64,000 bases of DNA. Source: Phymatolithon calcareum (Eukaryota > Rhodophyta > Florideophyceae > Hapalidiales). The stretch lies in contig OZ345360.1 in the NCBI GenBank assembly GCA_977006965.1, positions 2,418,001 through 2,482,000 on the forward strand, given 5' to 3'. Below are positions 21,292-33,490 of this stretch, piece by piece. Within the stretch, counting starts at the first letter, position 1, and every line of letters begins with the position of its first letter. The notes beneath the pieces were generated by a model that worked only from the letters and a program-made list of their open reading frames with translations, had not been told where the DNA came from and did not search any database. Both the position numbers and the translations under genes were made by a program.

Positions 21292-22068
21292 ATAGATAAT
21301 CGTATGTCCTCAAGGTTTCGAAAGGCAAACTATCCGCTACTGTGGACCTTGCGGCAGGAGGAAGTAGGAGAGATGACGCAGATATGCTTCGGCTCAATTA
21401 TTATTTAGCTAGACTCATTTGGAAGGAGAAAAATTCTTAAAAAAAGCTTGACGAATTTTTTTATAAAAAACACTAAGAAAGAGCTGTAATGTAGAATTAA
21501 AATTCTACATTACAGCTCTCTCTTAGCTCTTGAAAAACAATCAAAATAAATCACCTGCTGTGTAATATTTATGATACCCGAGTTGCGGACGGCGGTAGAG
21601 TCGCAAATTTTCCGTATAAATACTGGACCTCGGCACGTTTGAGCTTGACAACAGGGAGTCCGAAGAAGATCGTACGCGTCCTGCGTGTTCCACTTCTACA
21701 TGGTAAGTTATCCGCGATTCACTGTTGAGAAACCTGCAAGATAATGATGATGAACACAATTCACACTGTCCTACGCTCTACCGGCGAGTGACGAAATCTT
21801 TTTTTTATACTGTTTACCCGTCTGAGTCAATGCAGTCACCGCGTATCGTTGCGTAATCGGACATTGTCGCAGCTCATTCTAACCGCCTCCTCGCATTGTT
21901 GATTATGTGACCATTGAATATATTCAGTCTAGCACAGATAAGCGATAACAGTTATTCGCCATTGTTTGTCCTCACTTCACGGAGGGTATTTATCCTAGTT
22001 GCGCGTCCAGTAAATTCCGTCTTTGCTTTCAGACCGAATAGCTCTACTAGTGCGCTGACACTGTTATG
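21292..22068. other. Intergenic between convergent genes, contains a long hairpin
   Basis: AT-rich 3' flank of the exonuclease gene (plus) and of the NhaD gene (minus). Apart from the hairpin at 21473-21526 I see no gene; the frames are short. Confidence 0.5.
21473..21526. repeat. Near-perfect 26-bp inverted repeat, 2-bp centre
   Basis: Arms around GAGCTGTAATGTAGAATT and its complement, 19 bp perfect, extending to 26 bp with one A/G mismatch; centre AA. An RNA copy would form a long hairpin. Could be a small foldback element or a 3'-end structure. Confidence 0.85.
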
Positions 22069-23988
22069 CTATTGCCCGGCTAATGCGGTTATGTTTGGTA
22101 GATGCACCTGTGTCCCTAAAATATACGTCCCAATCCCTGCAAAAAAACCAATAAGCGTAGGAAGACTCATTTTCCTGGCATACCAGCCAAAATCCACCCT
22201 CTCCATTCCCCTGTCCGCGAAAAGCAACAAGCAAAAAAGTTAGCATCGACTTCTAACTGTTGCGTCCGCAACACATCGCCGTTGGATCACAAACTTACAT
22301 GAACGCCACACCAGCAGCACTTCCGATGATCAGGATGCTGCCGCCAGTGCCTGCGCAAAACGCAATAAGCTGCCAAAGCTGCGAATCAGGTCGCACATCT
22401 TCCAACGAGTACATTCCCATTGCTGCGGCAACCAGGGGTACATTATCGACAATGGAGCTCAGCAGTCCGACAAGCGTCGCAATAATGTCCCTATTGGTAA
22501 TGTGCTGATCCAGGTATGTGGCCAATCCGTGCAGAATTCCAGCACTTTCCAGACCACCAACGGCAAGAAGAATGCCTAGGAAAAACAACACACTGGATGT
22601 ATCGATCCGTTTCACAGCGGCCAGTCCTCGCAGCGATTCCCGATCCTCCCCGGCGTGTATTGCGTCCGTCATTACCCATAATGTTCCTAGACCAGACAGC
22701 ATTCCTAGGTATGGCGGAAGACCAGTGATGGATTTGAAAATCGGAACTGATATCAGCGCTGCGAGCCCAGTCCAGAATACGAGCCGTGCGCGTGGGGCCA
22801 GCTCACCAGTGCCACCTTCCGGTCGTTCAAACTCGCCCTTCACAGAGGACGTCAGTAGTGCAACTGTTGTTACCATTGAAATGAATGATGGCACGAAAAG
22901 ATCGCGCATTGTGGCTAGAGCTGATATGTTACCGTGAAGCCATAGCTGAGTTGTTGTAACATCTGTTTGTACGGAGTTACGGAATTGCGCATCACTATAG
23001 TCAGTGATCGTGTCCCAAAAAAGCACGGCATGAAACGCGGGAGACAAGGAACTCATTCGCGAGAAAACTTACCTCCAATAGGTGTCCAAGCACCACCAGC
23101 GTTCGCGGCCACGACGGCAATAGCGCCGTACAACCATCGCTCCTTAGGATCATTGACGAGCTTTTTTAAAAGGCTTACAACAACAATAGTTGAAGTGAGG
23201 TTGTCCAAAACAGCACTGACAAAGAACGTAAGCACCGCAATAGTCCACATGAGTAGTCGGCGATTATTAGTCGTAATAAAATCAGTGACCACCTTGAAGC
23301 CTCTATGCGCGTCAATGATTTCCACAATGGTCATAGCGCCGATGAGGAAAAACAAAATTTGAGAGATATCTGCAAGTTGTTCAGAGAGAAGAGAGGTCAC
23401 AGCAGGATCTCCAGCGATATTATTGCCCGCACTGACGTCGAGAACGGTCCAGATGCCGACACCCATGAGCAATGCCACGCCGGTCTTGTCATAGCTGATG
23501 ATTTCCTCCAGCGTGATGCCGAGATAGCCTAGCACGAAGATGATTTCCATGGTCAGGTCTCGGTGATCTACAACCCAGTTATGTTGCAGCAAAGCGGCAG
23601 TTAGCGCAACGACAACGCCAACAGCACTGATGCGAGCCATATCGGTTCCCCCGGTCACGTCGTTGCCCATTGACGCCTCGGACCTTTCGTCTTGGAACAC
23701 AATGCGTGAAGACTCGGCCGTTTTCGCCAAGGGTTTTTCTAGGCCGAGGTCTGCAATGCCATTTTCAACCGGGTTGACCAATTTGACAGTCTCCAGGGAG
23801 TCAGACTTTGGATTGTGTTCTGCCATTGCCTGCAACTTTGAGCGACGCACAATGCGATGCGACAGATGTCGAGGTCGATGAAAGGGGCTCCTCTGTACGA
23901 AAGAGTTGCTGCTGAGTGGTGAAACGCATGACGCTAGCCCGGAAGCAAAAGCCATGCCCGGAGATCTGGCACGGGGAGAAGTCGACAT
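22069..23988 (-). CDS. NHD1: NhaD-type Na+/H+ antiporter, plastid-targeted, 3 exons
   Basis: Exons on minus: 23988-23073, 22962-22299, 22210-22069, giving 573 aa. Both introns (110 and 88 bp) start GTAAGT and end CAG. Joining exons 1 and 2 restores the NhaD signature GGAWTPIG-DVTTTQLW; exon 3 adds the conserved GMERVDFGWY end. About ten hydrophobic segments are visible, with conserved motifs such as DNLTSTIVV and SSIVDNVPLVAAAM typical of the ion transporter superfamily. The first 55 residues are rich in Ser and Arg with few acids, like a plastid transit peptide; the plant homologue NHD1 sits in the chloroplast envelope and exports Na+ from the stroma. That location is inferred here. The gene symbol is by homology. 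Confidence 0.9.
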
Positions 23989-26110
23989 TGCTCTATTCTT
24001 CGACAGTGCACGCAGATGGAGCGGGGAACGTGCGAAGAGGATCTACGTTGAAGTCTTGGAAACGACGCAAGGCGCATGTGAAAGGTCGGAGGCTGAGCGC
24101 TGGCCGAGGGGAATGCCCTGCAGACCGGCCGCATAACCATATGTTCCATCCCTCAGGGCTGAAGTGGAAAACCTTGAGATCGATAATTGTATGATATCAT
24201 CAATCAGACTAAAAATTAGAGCTTTTTTGCATCCGAACATGAAATGAGTGGATGACGGATCGACGATTCGGGGATGAAGGCGGAACGGAATAAAATGTTT
24301 TTGTGGCTCAATGTTTCAATTGAGGAAAAGCCTGAAGAATTTATGCCCTTCAATGTGGCATCAATAAAGTATGCCTCTATCGCCAGCGTTAAATCTTCCC
24401 AGAACGAACATGTTCTTTTACTGTCCATTGGCATTTCGATGGACTTTGATAGTCAGTGACAGACAAGCGAAGAATTGCTGCGTCTGTGCAAACCATGCGT
24501 GTCGTTCTATATCTTCCTCGAAAAGGTCGCCTAGGCACCGCTACCAAAATGCGGAAACCGGTCCCCCGCCAAAACGACCGGTCAAGCTGAAAAAGTTGGT
24601 GAGTGAAACCTTGGAAACGGTGCGGACAATGTCCCTTATCTAATCCGGTCTCGCGTTTTCGCAAATACAATACCTGCCTTCACCCGATCGCCAACCCTTG
24701 GATCCTCTCGCGCATCGCCTTCTCGTAAGTGTCGTTGATTTTGTTACCGCTGGAGGAACCACCGTTTGAGCTTTCTCACTTCTCTCATCATCCCGCAGTC
24801 CCGTTACCGTTACCTTCGAACGCGTGACTACGACTTCGTTCAAAAGTTGGAAACTGCTCTGACAAAGCACTGGGGAGTAGCGATTGGATTGGCATTCAAT
24901 CTGTAGTTCGGCTGACGTATTGATCTCGGGCAAATAAGTCGCATCTGTGGAGTTCGAAGTGAACTTGAGCACATCGGCTCCAAAATCTTCATGAGAATCG
25001 AATTTGAGTACTCGAAACAAGTTTTTCAGTGCAAAAACTACCGACTGCAGACTGCAGACTATAGCAATATCTATAGAGAAGAACAAAGAATATCTTGAGT
25101 TGCTGATCTAGAGTATACACTGGGTATGCTGAGGCCGGTGAGTATGAATATCCCAGTAAAGATTGCAAACGAAGCATTCATAACTTAGGAGTCCTTTGAT
25201 ATCATGACCTAAGAGCTTCTGTCCGATAAGAGAAAGAGTCAACGCTTTGCTACATATCGACCAAGGGAACGCAATTGCAATATATGGCCCTCTGTATTGG
25301 CTTCGAGAACTTGCAGTACTAGTGCAAAGAGCGATCCGGAGAAAATGATGAGGAAGAAGAACCTGTACGAGTGGAAACGTGTTCCATTACTAGATATTGT
25401 ACAGTATGGACATGCTGGGTGGGGTCTTTGTTCTCGAAAATCTATCGCTGTTCTTTTGAATTGTTGTGCCGATTTCAGGGCGTCGACATGGTGTCCTAGT
25501 CATGATTCGGATCTGGATCAATTCTACGGTTATCGTGTGACTCAATGCAAAAGAGTTAAAATTATATCTGTTTTCTGTTCACCTGCGAGTGACCAAGACA
25601 TAAATACTGCTGCCAATGTGGCTGCATGTTGAGAGCACGGCGTCTGTAGTCTGAAATGTTTCCATTTGGTCCACAAGCAATAAGAACTAAAAGGGATTAG
25701 AGACTCTCACAAATGTGCTTTCACAGCCCCTCAGTGTCCTAAATCATAGAACGGCAGCGGTCCTTCTCGGATTCTCATGTTTTGCACGACCGGAGCCGAC
25801 ATCGGGGATGTTAGTTGATGAAGTTTCGTTTCATGGCAACCTCAGAGAGCAACCAATTGGTAAAAATGCGAAGGCGCGAATTAACCTTCGTCCCATCCGC
25901 TCATGATGTGACCTCGGAATTTTAATGTGCCTGCATTTCATTCCAGCCTGCGATTCATGATTTTCACAATGCGCTGCAGTTCATGCACTTCCCCGTGCTC
26001 GATCTGGACACTTTAAAGGGCGACATCAGCACAACTCCGCGGACTCCATCCACATGCACCTCAGGTGAGAGGGTCACCAACTCGTCGATCCAACGAGCGG
26101 TGCGTGCACC
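23989..26110. other. Intergenic 2.1 kb, possible unrecognised spliced gene
   Basis: No recognised domain. On plus, a frame from 24371 runs to TAA 24643 (Pro/Lys-rich PPPKRPVKLKKL) and stays open in the same frame after it. A GTAAGT at 24726 and a pyrimidine-rich CCGCAG at 24798 would make a 73-bp intron joining HRLL to SRYRYLRTRDYDF and a stop near 24905. The TAA remains unexplained, so I do not call a gene. On minus, 24640-25086 holds an unassigned 148-codon frame. 25100-26110 shows nothing but NOX upstream sequence. Confidence 0.3.
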
Positions 26111-29100
26111 ATGGAGAAGGTGGTTCTCTCAGAGAGCCAGCAGAACATTTCCGATGTCCCCCCACTATCCGCGTTTCAATCAGAAGTTGAGAAGGAAGAC
26201 CGGCAGTGGGAGGAGAGGTATCGTCGCCGAAGGCTCTTCGCCCAAGCGGAAAGCTACCTCTCGTCCAATGCTTTCATTCTTATCTTTCTGTTCATTTATG
26301 TCAACTCCCAATTTCTTATGTACGTGTGGGGAGCTCGTGATGAATATGTTCACCAGAACGGCCACCCAAAACGCTTCATGATTACCATTGCCCGAGGGTT
26401 CGGCTACACCTTGAATCTTAATTGTGCTCTCGTGATCTTGCTCGCGGCACGCTTGGCGTTTACATTGTTGCGAGAAACGGCTCTGAACCTTATTCTGCCG
26501 TTCGATAAGACCTTTCCGGCCTTCCATATTATTGTTGGCTATTGCATTGCCGTTGCAGTTGCTGGACATGGGTTTTTCCACATGATCTGGATCATTGTTT
26601 GGAACGGATGGGGACCAGGAATATGGGGAGTAACTTGGGTATGTTATTCTCTCCTCAAACGCGACTTTCTTACCTTTGAAGCGTACTGATAACCGGTCTC
26701 TCTAACCAATGCATGTGTTAACTTCATATGCACAGTGTGTCATCACTGGGTTCTTCTTAGCTTCTGTGTTGTCCACCATGGTTCTTACAGCCGGTCAAAC
26801 ATTTAGAACTAAGAGATTCCCCGTCTTTTACGCCATTCACAACGTAGGAGCGCTTGTCTTTTTTGTTACTCTATGCCTTCACGGCATGTACAACGGCGAG
26901 CCGTATACATACAAGTGGGTCGTTGGACCGGTCGCACTATATCTTATCGACAGGACGATCAGGCGACTGGCAACTTCGCAGGTGGCTATAGAGCTCTCAA
27001 TGACAAATTCTGTTCTAAAAGGACCAGAGGTGTTGAAAATCTCCATGCCGAAGAGTTTCAACTACAAAGCGGGGCAGTACGCAGGTGAGTTTTTTCAAGC
27101 GCAGTCAAAGTCTATTTTTTCATACCGTTCATTAATGCTTGAGAATTGTGTCTGTTCCTCTTCTTTGACCTAATTCAGAGATCAAGGTTCCGTCAATTAG
27201 CAAGCACGAATGGCACCCTTTTACAATCGCGAGTGCTCCACACGAGGCTGAAATGACGTTCTTTGTCAAGGCAGTTGGTGACTGGACGAAGGCTCTTTAC
27301 TCTGCGTTTGAGGACCGCGTTGACAAAAAGGTGGCCTCCCGTCTCAAGATTCTCGTACGCGGACCGTTTGGTGCACCAGCGCAGCACGTTGGTGGCTACG
27401 AGCGAATTGTACTCATTTCGGGTGGTGTGGGTTCTACACCATTCTCGTCGATTTGCCGCGAGCTTCACCACTATCTCAATCAACAGCAGGACAGAATGGA
27501 TAGGCACTTCGACCTTTCGTCATCTGACGACAACAGCGGTCCGGCTGCGGAGCAGATCGAAGACAAGCTCAACCTTGTTGTCAACCGAACGTTCTCAGTG
27601 CAGTATGGTGAGCCTATCGTACCAACAAGGGACGAGGCGACCCGCGGACATTTGCGTGAGGAGCTGTTGCATATTTCGGATGTGCTTTCCCCGCGTCCTA
27701 TGAACAGGAGTCCGTTTCAGAGACCGAATTACGCAGAGCTCTTGAACTATCAGCAGACTCCGACAAGACCGTCCACTTTAGACCGCGTTCGACGCACCCC
27801 TCGTTTCAGCAGGAAGAACAGCATCATCCCGTCTAAGAAGCAGCACTCAAGGGAGGAACCGGCAAAGAAGGAGAATATGACGAAGATGATCGGGATGTCG
27901 TTCAATATGGGACATGCAAGTGGAAGTTTAATTAAGGATAAGCCAAATGACGTCGAAGATGATGGAAAGCTCATCGAGGAGGAATTTGCGATGAAGACGA
28001 TGCATCTTGATGACAAGAATGTGGCCATATCGCTCGGACAGAATCTTGCAGCAATGAGCAGCCGTACGCAGCGCGCCCTCTCAGTTCTGCACAGCATTTC
28101 TCTCAACATGGCCATGTTCCTGATTCTGCTCACTAGGCTCGCGATCGTCGGATATGCGCACATTTTCAGGGCGTTTCGTTTCAGCATGTCCATGACCGAC
28201 CTTTCCTTCAGTGGTGCGCGGTGGCTCATTGTGGCTGATTTGGCCATGGGTCTGATTGTAACGGTTATTATCGCGGTGACCATAGCTTTGGAATTCAAGT
28301 TGCACGGTGGACATTTCTTCCAGAGCAAGGGCCATCTTGCAGACACATTCCTGCTTATGCCGTTCTCGCTGGCCGCCGTGATTGTTGAGATAGTGATCCT
28401 CAATCGGGAGCCAGGGAGGGTGCAGAGTTCTCTGCTTGCCGCATTGCTGCTCATGGTCATTCTTCCTGTTAACGCCACTCTTCTCGGCGTGCGTCTTCAG
28501 CGCATCGTGGGATCAAGAGTTATGCTTGCCGATACTACGGGCGATGTTGCGTACACTCGTATGCGTGCCGTTGACTTTATTTGGACTACCCCGCATGCAG
28601 CTGATGACTCGTGGCTCCTTGAACGCCTTATTCCGATCGCCGACAAAACCAAGCTACGCCTGCATCGGTATATCACGAGGGAGTCTGTGGAAGATGGGAG
28701 CGATGGGGCCAAGCATGATGACAAGGCGCTGCAGACAAACTTCGGGTAAGTTCCACAAGGACAACGGGTGATATCATCCTCACGAAACGTGCATTGCGCG
28801 CAGCATCCTCACTTTTTCGTACTGACTTTAATGTTCGTCCTTGTTGTAGTCGTCCTGATTGGGATGCGATTTTCAGAGCTATTGCGCAGCGATCTCCTAG
28901 TACGAGCAAGGTGGGTGTGTTTTTTTGTGGACCGAAGGGGATGTCAAAGGCTGTTCAGACGGCGCTGATCAAGGCTCAGACGTTGAGCAATCTGCGTGGA
29001 ACTTATTTGGGCCATGGGAGCGATATTGAGATCAAGTCGGAGCTTGGGGCTGTGAACGTGGACTTGAACAAACTTCGTCGCCGCGGGAGTTATATCCGTT

Positions 29101-29129
29101 TCATGTTTCGCGAGGAGAACTTCGGCTAA
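26111..29129 (+). CDS. RBOH: NADPH oxidase (respiratory burst oxidase), red algal type, 4 exons
   Basis: Exons 26111-26638, 26736-27084, 27179-28745 and 28850-29129; introns of 97, 94 and 104 bp with GT-AG ends; 907 aa. Transfers electrons from cytosolic NADPH through FAD and two haems to O2, making superoxide. Haem ligand pairs are H139/H153 and H211/H225. HPFTIASAP binds FAD; GGVGSTPF (about 374) and FFCGPKG (about 838) bind NADPH; the end FMFREENFG is the family's usual C-terminus. Between the first and last NADPH-binding parts, after a Ser/Lys-rich linker, residues about 591-730 contain four extra membrane helices, a feature reported for Chondrus and Porphyra oxidases. No EF-hand precedes the first helix. 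A further 5' exon cannot be excluded: a GTGAGA donor-like site lies at 26065. Confidence 0.93.
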
Positions 29130-29849
29130 TTGTAGCGGAACAGAGACGGACAGGAGGTTTTGGGGCATGTGGGTAAATGTAGGGACATGATCCCTTGGCG
29201 AGTGTACCAGTTGATCGCAAAATATTTATAGTGCCCCATGATTTATCTATTGGCGGTGCGCGTGAGCAGCTCAAGACGTCAGATATAAATTATTAAAGAA
29301 AAGCGCTACACCGATTGCGAGAATCACTTTCCTTGTGCTCCTGTGAACGAGTGCAATGGAGATCAATTACTAGCCAAAACGTTAGTGAGCTGGAATGCGC
29401 CTTCCTTCGGAAACTCCATCGCGAATATATGTCAGACCGTTCGGCCATTTGCTTCTAGGCCATGGAGTTCGCATCACCGACCTTGCCGATCGTCAAGTGT
29501 CCCTATCCAATTTACGTCATCATGCACAACGCGGTTCGAATTTCACACAATGCAATAGAACTTACCTTTCACAGACATGCAGAAGACCCAGACCGAGCAC
29601 GCGGCCCGAGGACAATCGATAACGATATGTCTCTCTCAACTTGGACTGTACAGTAATAATTATTGTTGTCTGATTAGGGCGACAATGGCGGCGAGGCCCT
29701 TTTTTTCATAATTCAATTTCTGCATTATTTTTAAGACTTTGTGAAATATTTTTGAATTTACGAAACTTGATCTGCGAAAGTATTGCACCAGGGAATACTC
29801 CCTGGTGCAATACATTCCCCAGTGCACAACCGAACTTCTTTAATGCAAA
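29130..29849. other. Intergenic, hairpin near its end
   Basis: 0.7 kb between NOX and the AP endonuclease gene, AT-rich near 29700-29760. No coding signal seen apart from short frames. Confidence 0.5.
29780..29813. repeat. Perfect 15-bp inverted repeat, 4-bp loop
   Basis: GTATTGCACCAGGGA, loop ATAC, then the exact complement. It sits 37 bp before the ATG of the AP endonuclease, so it may lie in its 5' UTR or promoter. Confidence 0.85.
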
Positions 29850-30864
29850 ATGGGGAACCGTCCCCGCAGGGCATTGTTCATCTCACTTGCAACTGGCCAG
29901 CACTCTCTTCGGAAAGTGCTCTCTGCTGGAGCAAGATGGACCTGCTGTGCAAGAAGGAATTATTCCACAGCAATATCCTGGAATGTCAATTCTCTTCGTG
30001 CTCTATGCAGAAACAATCCGACAGCGCTCACCGATTTGGTGCACGAAAACAACGCTGACTTGCTCTGTTTGCAGGTAATTCGGTTATACATCGAAGATAT
30101 AGACATCAGCGACCTAGGTTTTTACTGACATGGAAGGTCCTGCACCCTTTGTCTTTGACGTTCAATGTCATATTTCGCAGGAAACCAAGTTGCAGAAATG
30201 CCACGAAGAGCAATTCGTTGACCTAATCGACCCAAATTGGTCTGCCATTTTTAATTCAAGCACGGCCCGACTAGGATACTCGGGCACTGCGGTGCTTTCA
30301 AAGCAATATCCGAACACGGCGTACAGATCGATCGGGCATGTGGCGGGTGACGCGGAGGGGCGACTAACTACCGTTGTACTGGACGGGGTGTTTGTCGTAT
30401 GTGTATATACGATGAATGCGGGGCTTGGATTGAAAAGGCTGCCTCTGCGACTGTCATGGGATGCCGCATTTCGCCGTCACATTAGACATCTGCGCTCGCG
30501 CGGCAAACCGGTGATTGTACTTGGAGATCTCAATGTTGCACGATCAGATCTCGATGTGTACGATTCGGAGGAATGTCGTGACATTCCTGGCTTCTCGGAT
30601 GAAGAGCGAGAGAGCTTCGAGGAGACACTGGAAAGCTGTGGGTTGGTCGACGTGTTTCGGGAAAGAAACCCCGCTGTGAGTGATAGATTTACGGCCTGGG
30701 AATATCGCACAAGGGCAAGAGGACGCAATGCTGGGGTGAGGATCGACTATGCACTCGTGTCAGAGGATATTCTTGGCGCTGTGCGCGACGTGAGAATTCT
30801 TGATAGTATTGAGGGAAGCGATCATTGTCCGGTTGCAATTGATTTGTATCCCGGTTTTTTGTGA
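29850..30864 (+). CDS. Exonuclease III/AP endonuclease, probably mitochondrial, 2 exons
   Basis: Exons 29850-30074 and 30181-30864 with a 106-bp GT-AG intron; 302 aa. The join restores LLCLQ-ETKLQ, the catalytic-glutamate region. Other ExoIII/APE1 residues are present: ISWNVNSLRA, a tyrosine loop VYTMNAG, GDLNVA, RIDYALVS and the final SDHCPVAIDL. It incises DNA 5' to abasic sites in base excision repair. The first 40 residues contain no acidic residue, many Arg, and end RRNYS, a typical mitochondrial presequence with an R-3 cleavage site. A plastid destination is the alternative. Donor GTAATT is slightly off consensus. Confidence 0.9.
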
Positions 30865-33490
30865 GTCCTTCAACCGTCAATTGAGATTCATTTCACTGAT
30901 AGGGCGAACATTACTGCGAATGTGAGCTCGCGTAGCGTTGCACATTCCAGGTTTGGCTCCTCGCGGCACACCATTATACGATATTATCTTTCCAAAGCAC
31001 GCTGGCTTTCAACGACTATATGTAGGCAGGTCGCGAGAATTTATTGAAAAACCTTGTCCTGCAGGTTGGCACTAGAACGGACGTAAAGCGTCCGGACGCT
31101 TCAGGCCTGACAAAGTCCAGGAGCGGCACAGATGTCGGGTGTAGTGATGATCATCGTGATCAATGATGTTTGCATTACATTTTCGATGTGACAAATGCAA
31201 CGGCTTATTGATGCCGCATCAGTTCGATAGAGCTTACAGTACCGGTCGATGTATTCATCAATATAACACGGAGCAAACAGCAGGAAGGGTGTCGACGCTA
31301 ATACATCAACAAGGACATCAAACAAGGAGGTTGACAGTGGCAGGAAAACAGCGCAGCCTATTGGCTGTTTCAATAGATTAGATGCGAAGGACAGTCTAAG
31401 GGCACCCCGTCCTGAAACTACGCTCTGCCTTCCGCATGGCACTGAACTAGTCGATTGGTAGCAATATCGCACTCTGATGCCACCCGGGAAAATAATCGGT
31501 CTAGTTCAAGGCTGTTGAAATTGTCTGGTACTTGAAACTGTTGCGGTGCGATGTAGCAACGCGATATGAAATGACCCAGCTGCTAAAATGTGCCTTGGGG
31601 AACCCACGGATATGCCGTGATGATATGCCGTGCGCGATAGAAGCAAATGGTGTGAAACAGAAGCTAGAATGCGCCTTGGGGAACCTGCGGTCTAGCCACA
31701 GTTATATGCAGTACACGATAGAAGCAGCTGGATATGTATCTCCGGTTACTCGGGAGAGATGCAGATGATACAACGGGAACAAGACTTAGACGGCCTTGTT
31801 TATTGTCTGAATGACGTTGATGTGAAAATGATGATGATGGTGGTGAATAAAGAGCAAGGGGATGCAGGATAAGAATGCTACGCTAAACACATGGCTGACA
31901 ATGTCTATCAAGTATCGAGTCTGGTATTGGGTGCACCAGATTGGTTGGTACGCTTTGCGAGTGTTGTGTCGAGGCGACGCAAGAACTGGATGCACGGACT
32001 ATGGCAATCTACACAGCCTGCATGTTCGGATGGCATCTATGTAGCATGTGCAGCTCAACAGTTTAACAAAGGCAACACCACCCTTAGACCCGTTGGGAAC
32101 CCATTCCTTAGAACGGAACACGATAGAAAGGACCGTTCAGAATTCGAGAACCGTGCAAATTTTATCTTCAGGTTCGCCCGTTGAAGCCCGCAGAAGATGA
32201 CTGCCTCTTCTCTATGTGCAGGCTTCATATGACGTTTTTTGAGTTGTTTTGCGAGCGTTTGGCATCCGGGGGCCAAACCATTTTTATTTTCTGTGACCCT
32301 AGCTTTCGAATGGAGAACGCAGGTTGCAGGTCTAGAAATTGACGGTATTCGCTTCTCGTCACTTTCGTACTTCTGTGTCTGCTACGTGGGACCGTAGTTC
32401 CCGTACAGGGTTGCTATGGTATCATTGCTGCACCACCACGCGAAAAAAAGCTCATTCGAAATTTGACACCAAATAGTCGATGATTGAGCAACAGAATCCT
32501 CATCGCTATACGTTCGGCCTCCGAAACGTGCCCGCATCCTCCGCATTTCCCATTGCGTAACCCCATACTGCCGCTGTAGTTGTAATGATGGAGATCTGTT
32601 TCTCCACTGGAGAGCAGGGGAGGTATGCAGCTGGTGGAAACCCTAATGGTGATTGAATCATTTAAACACTCGTTCCGGATGGCACCAGGTTTGAACCAGA
32701 AGAGTAAGGTGTACCATCGGGTCCAAACAGACCGAGGATTCGCAGGAGTGGTAATACCCGCCTTAGACGGACACGCAGCCCTTACTGTCTGTCCTAGTGG
32801 TTGGCATATGCTGGAAAATGTTTGGTCGTCGAAAAGTTGCTAGCCTCCCCTGCGGGGAATGCAGAATACAATATAAGTCGAGCCATTGTAATTCATGGGC
32901 TGGGGAATGCATGGGCACGTTGCTGATGCCGCCGGATTTAGACTCAGCTGGAGCTCAGGAGCATGAAAAGCTGCTATTTTCAGAAGCGCTATGCAAAGAT
33001 GCAATATCGAAATATATGCGTTTCATCCACTTCGCCTTCTCTGCAATCCTCATGACCACCAGCTTGATAAAAGAGCACATAGGAGCTCTACATGTGGAAG
33101 GGCATGGATGCTTTCCTGCCTCCATCGCGGTGACAATTTGCGACAACTTGAGATTTTTCCGGGGCTCCCAATACCCTTATCATGATTGCTGTCCTTCCGT
33201 TAATACCGTCCAAGTGGACAGTTGATTCCAGTTTTTTCGTTCCAGTGATTTGCAGAAACGAGGAAGAAACCGGGTATCGGTTTCTTTTCGTCCTGTCGGG
33301 TATGATAGTTAGAAGACAATCAATCAAATCAGCCAATTTTTTGCTCATTTTGGCACACGTGGCAAATCCATTCCATCTTGAGGGAAGGAACATTGTGTGC
33401 GACGTTTATATTCGTCTCGCACGTCACGAGAAAGACTGCTCTCAGCTTTTGCCGCTGTGCAATGCAAGTGCTGCATACTTCGCCAGCGCC
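30865..33490. other. Long intergenic region, 2.6 kb
   Basis: No gene I can support. It holds an 81-bp tandem duplication (31582-31743) and short frames with no domains. The golgin frame is open upstream of its ATG from about 33182, but that stretch lacks golgin character and is read as 5' flank. Confidence 0.5.
31582..31743. repeat. Two tandem copies of an 81-bp unit
   Basis: Units start GCTAAAATGTGCCTTGGGGAAC and GCTAGAATGCGCCTTGGGGA at 31582 and 31663, and both contain CGATAGAAGCA. The unit length is divisible by three and an open frame (31532-31768) crosses both, but no ATG-led gene is convincing. Confidence 0.65.

Noticed and set aside
31101-31472. 123-codon minus frame with a hydrophobic stretch
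   Set aside because: One chance hydrophobic run, no family match, no flanking signals.
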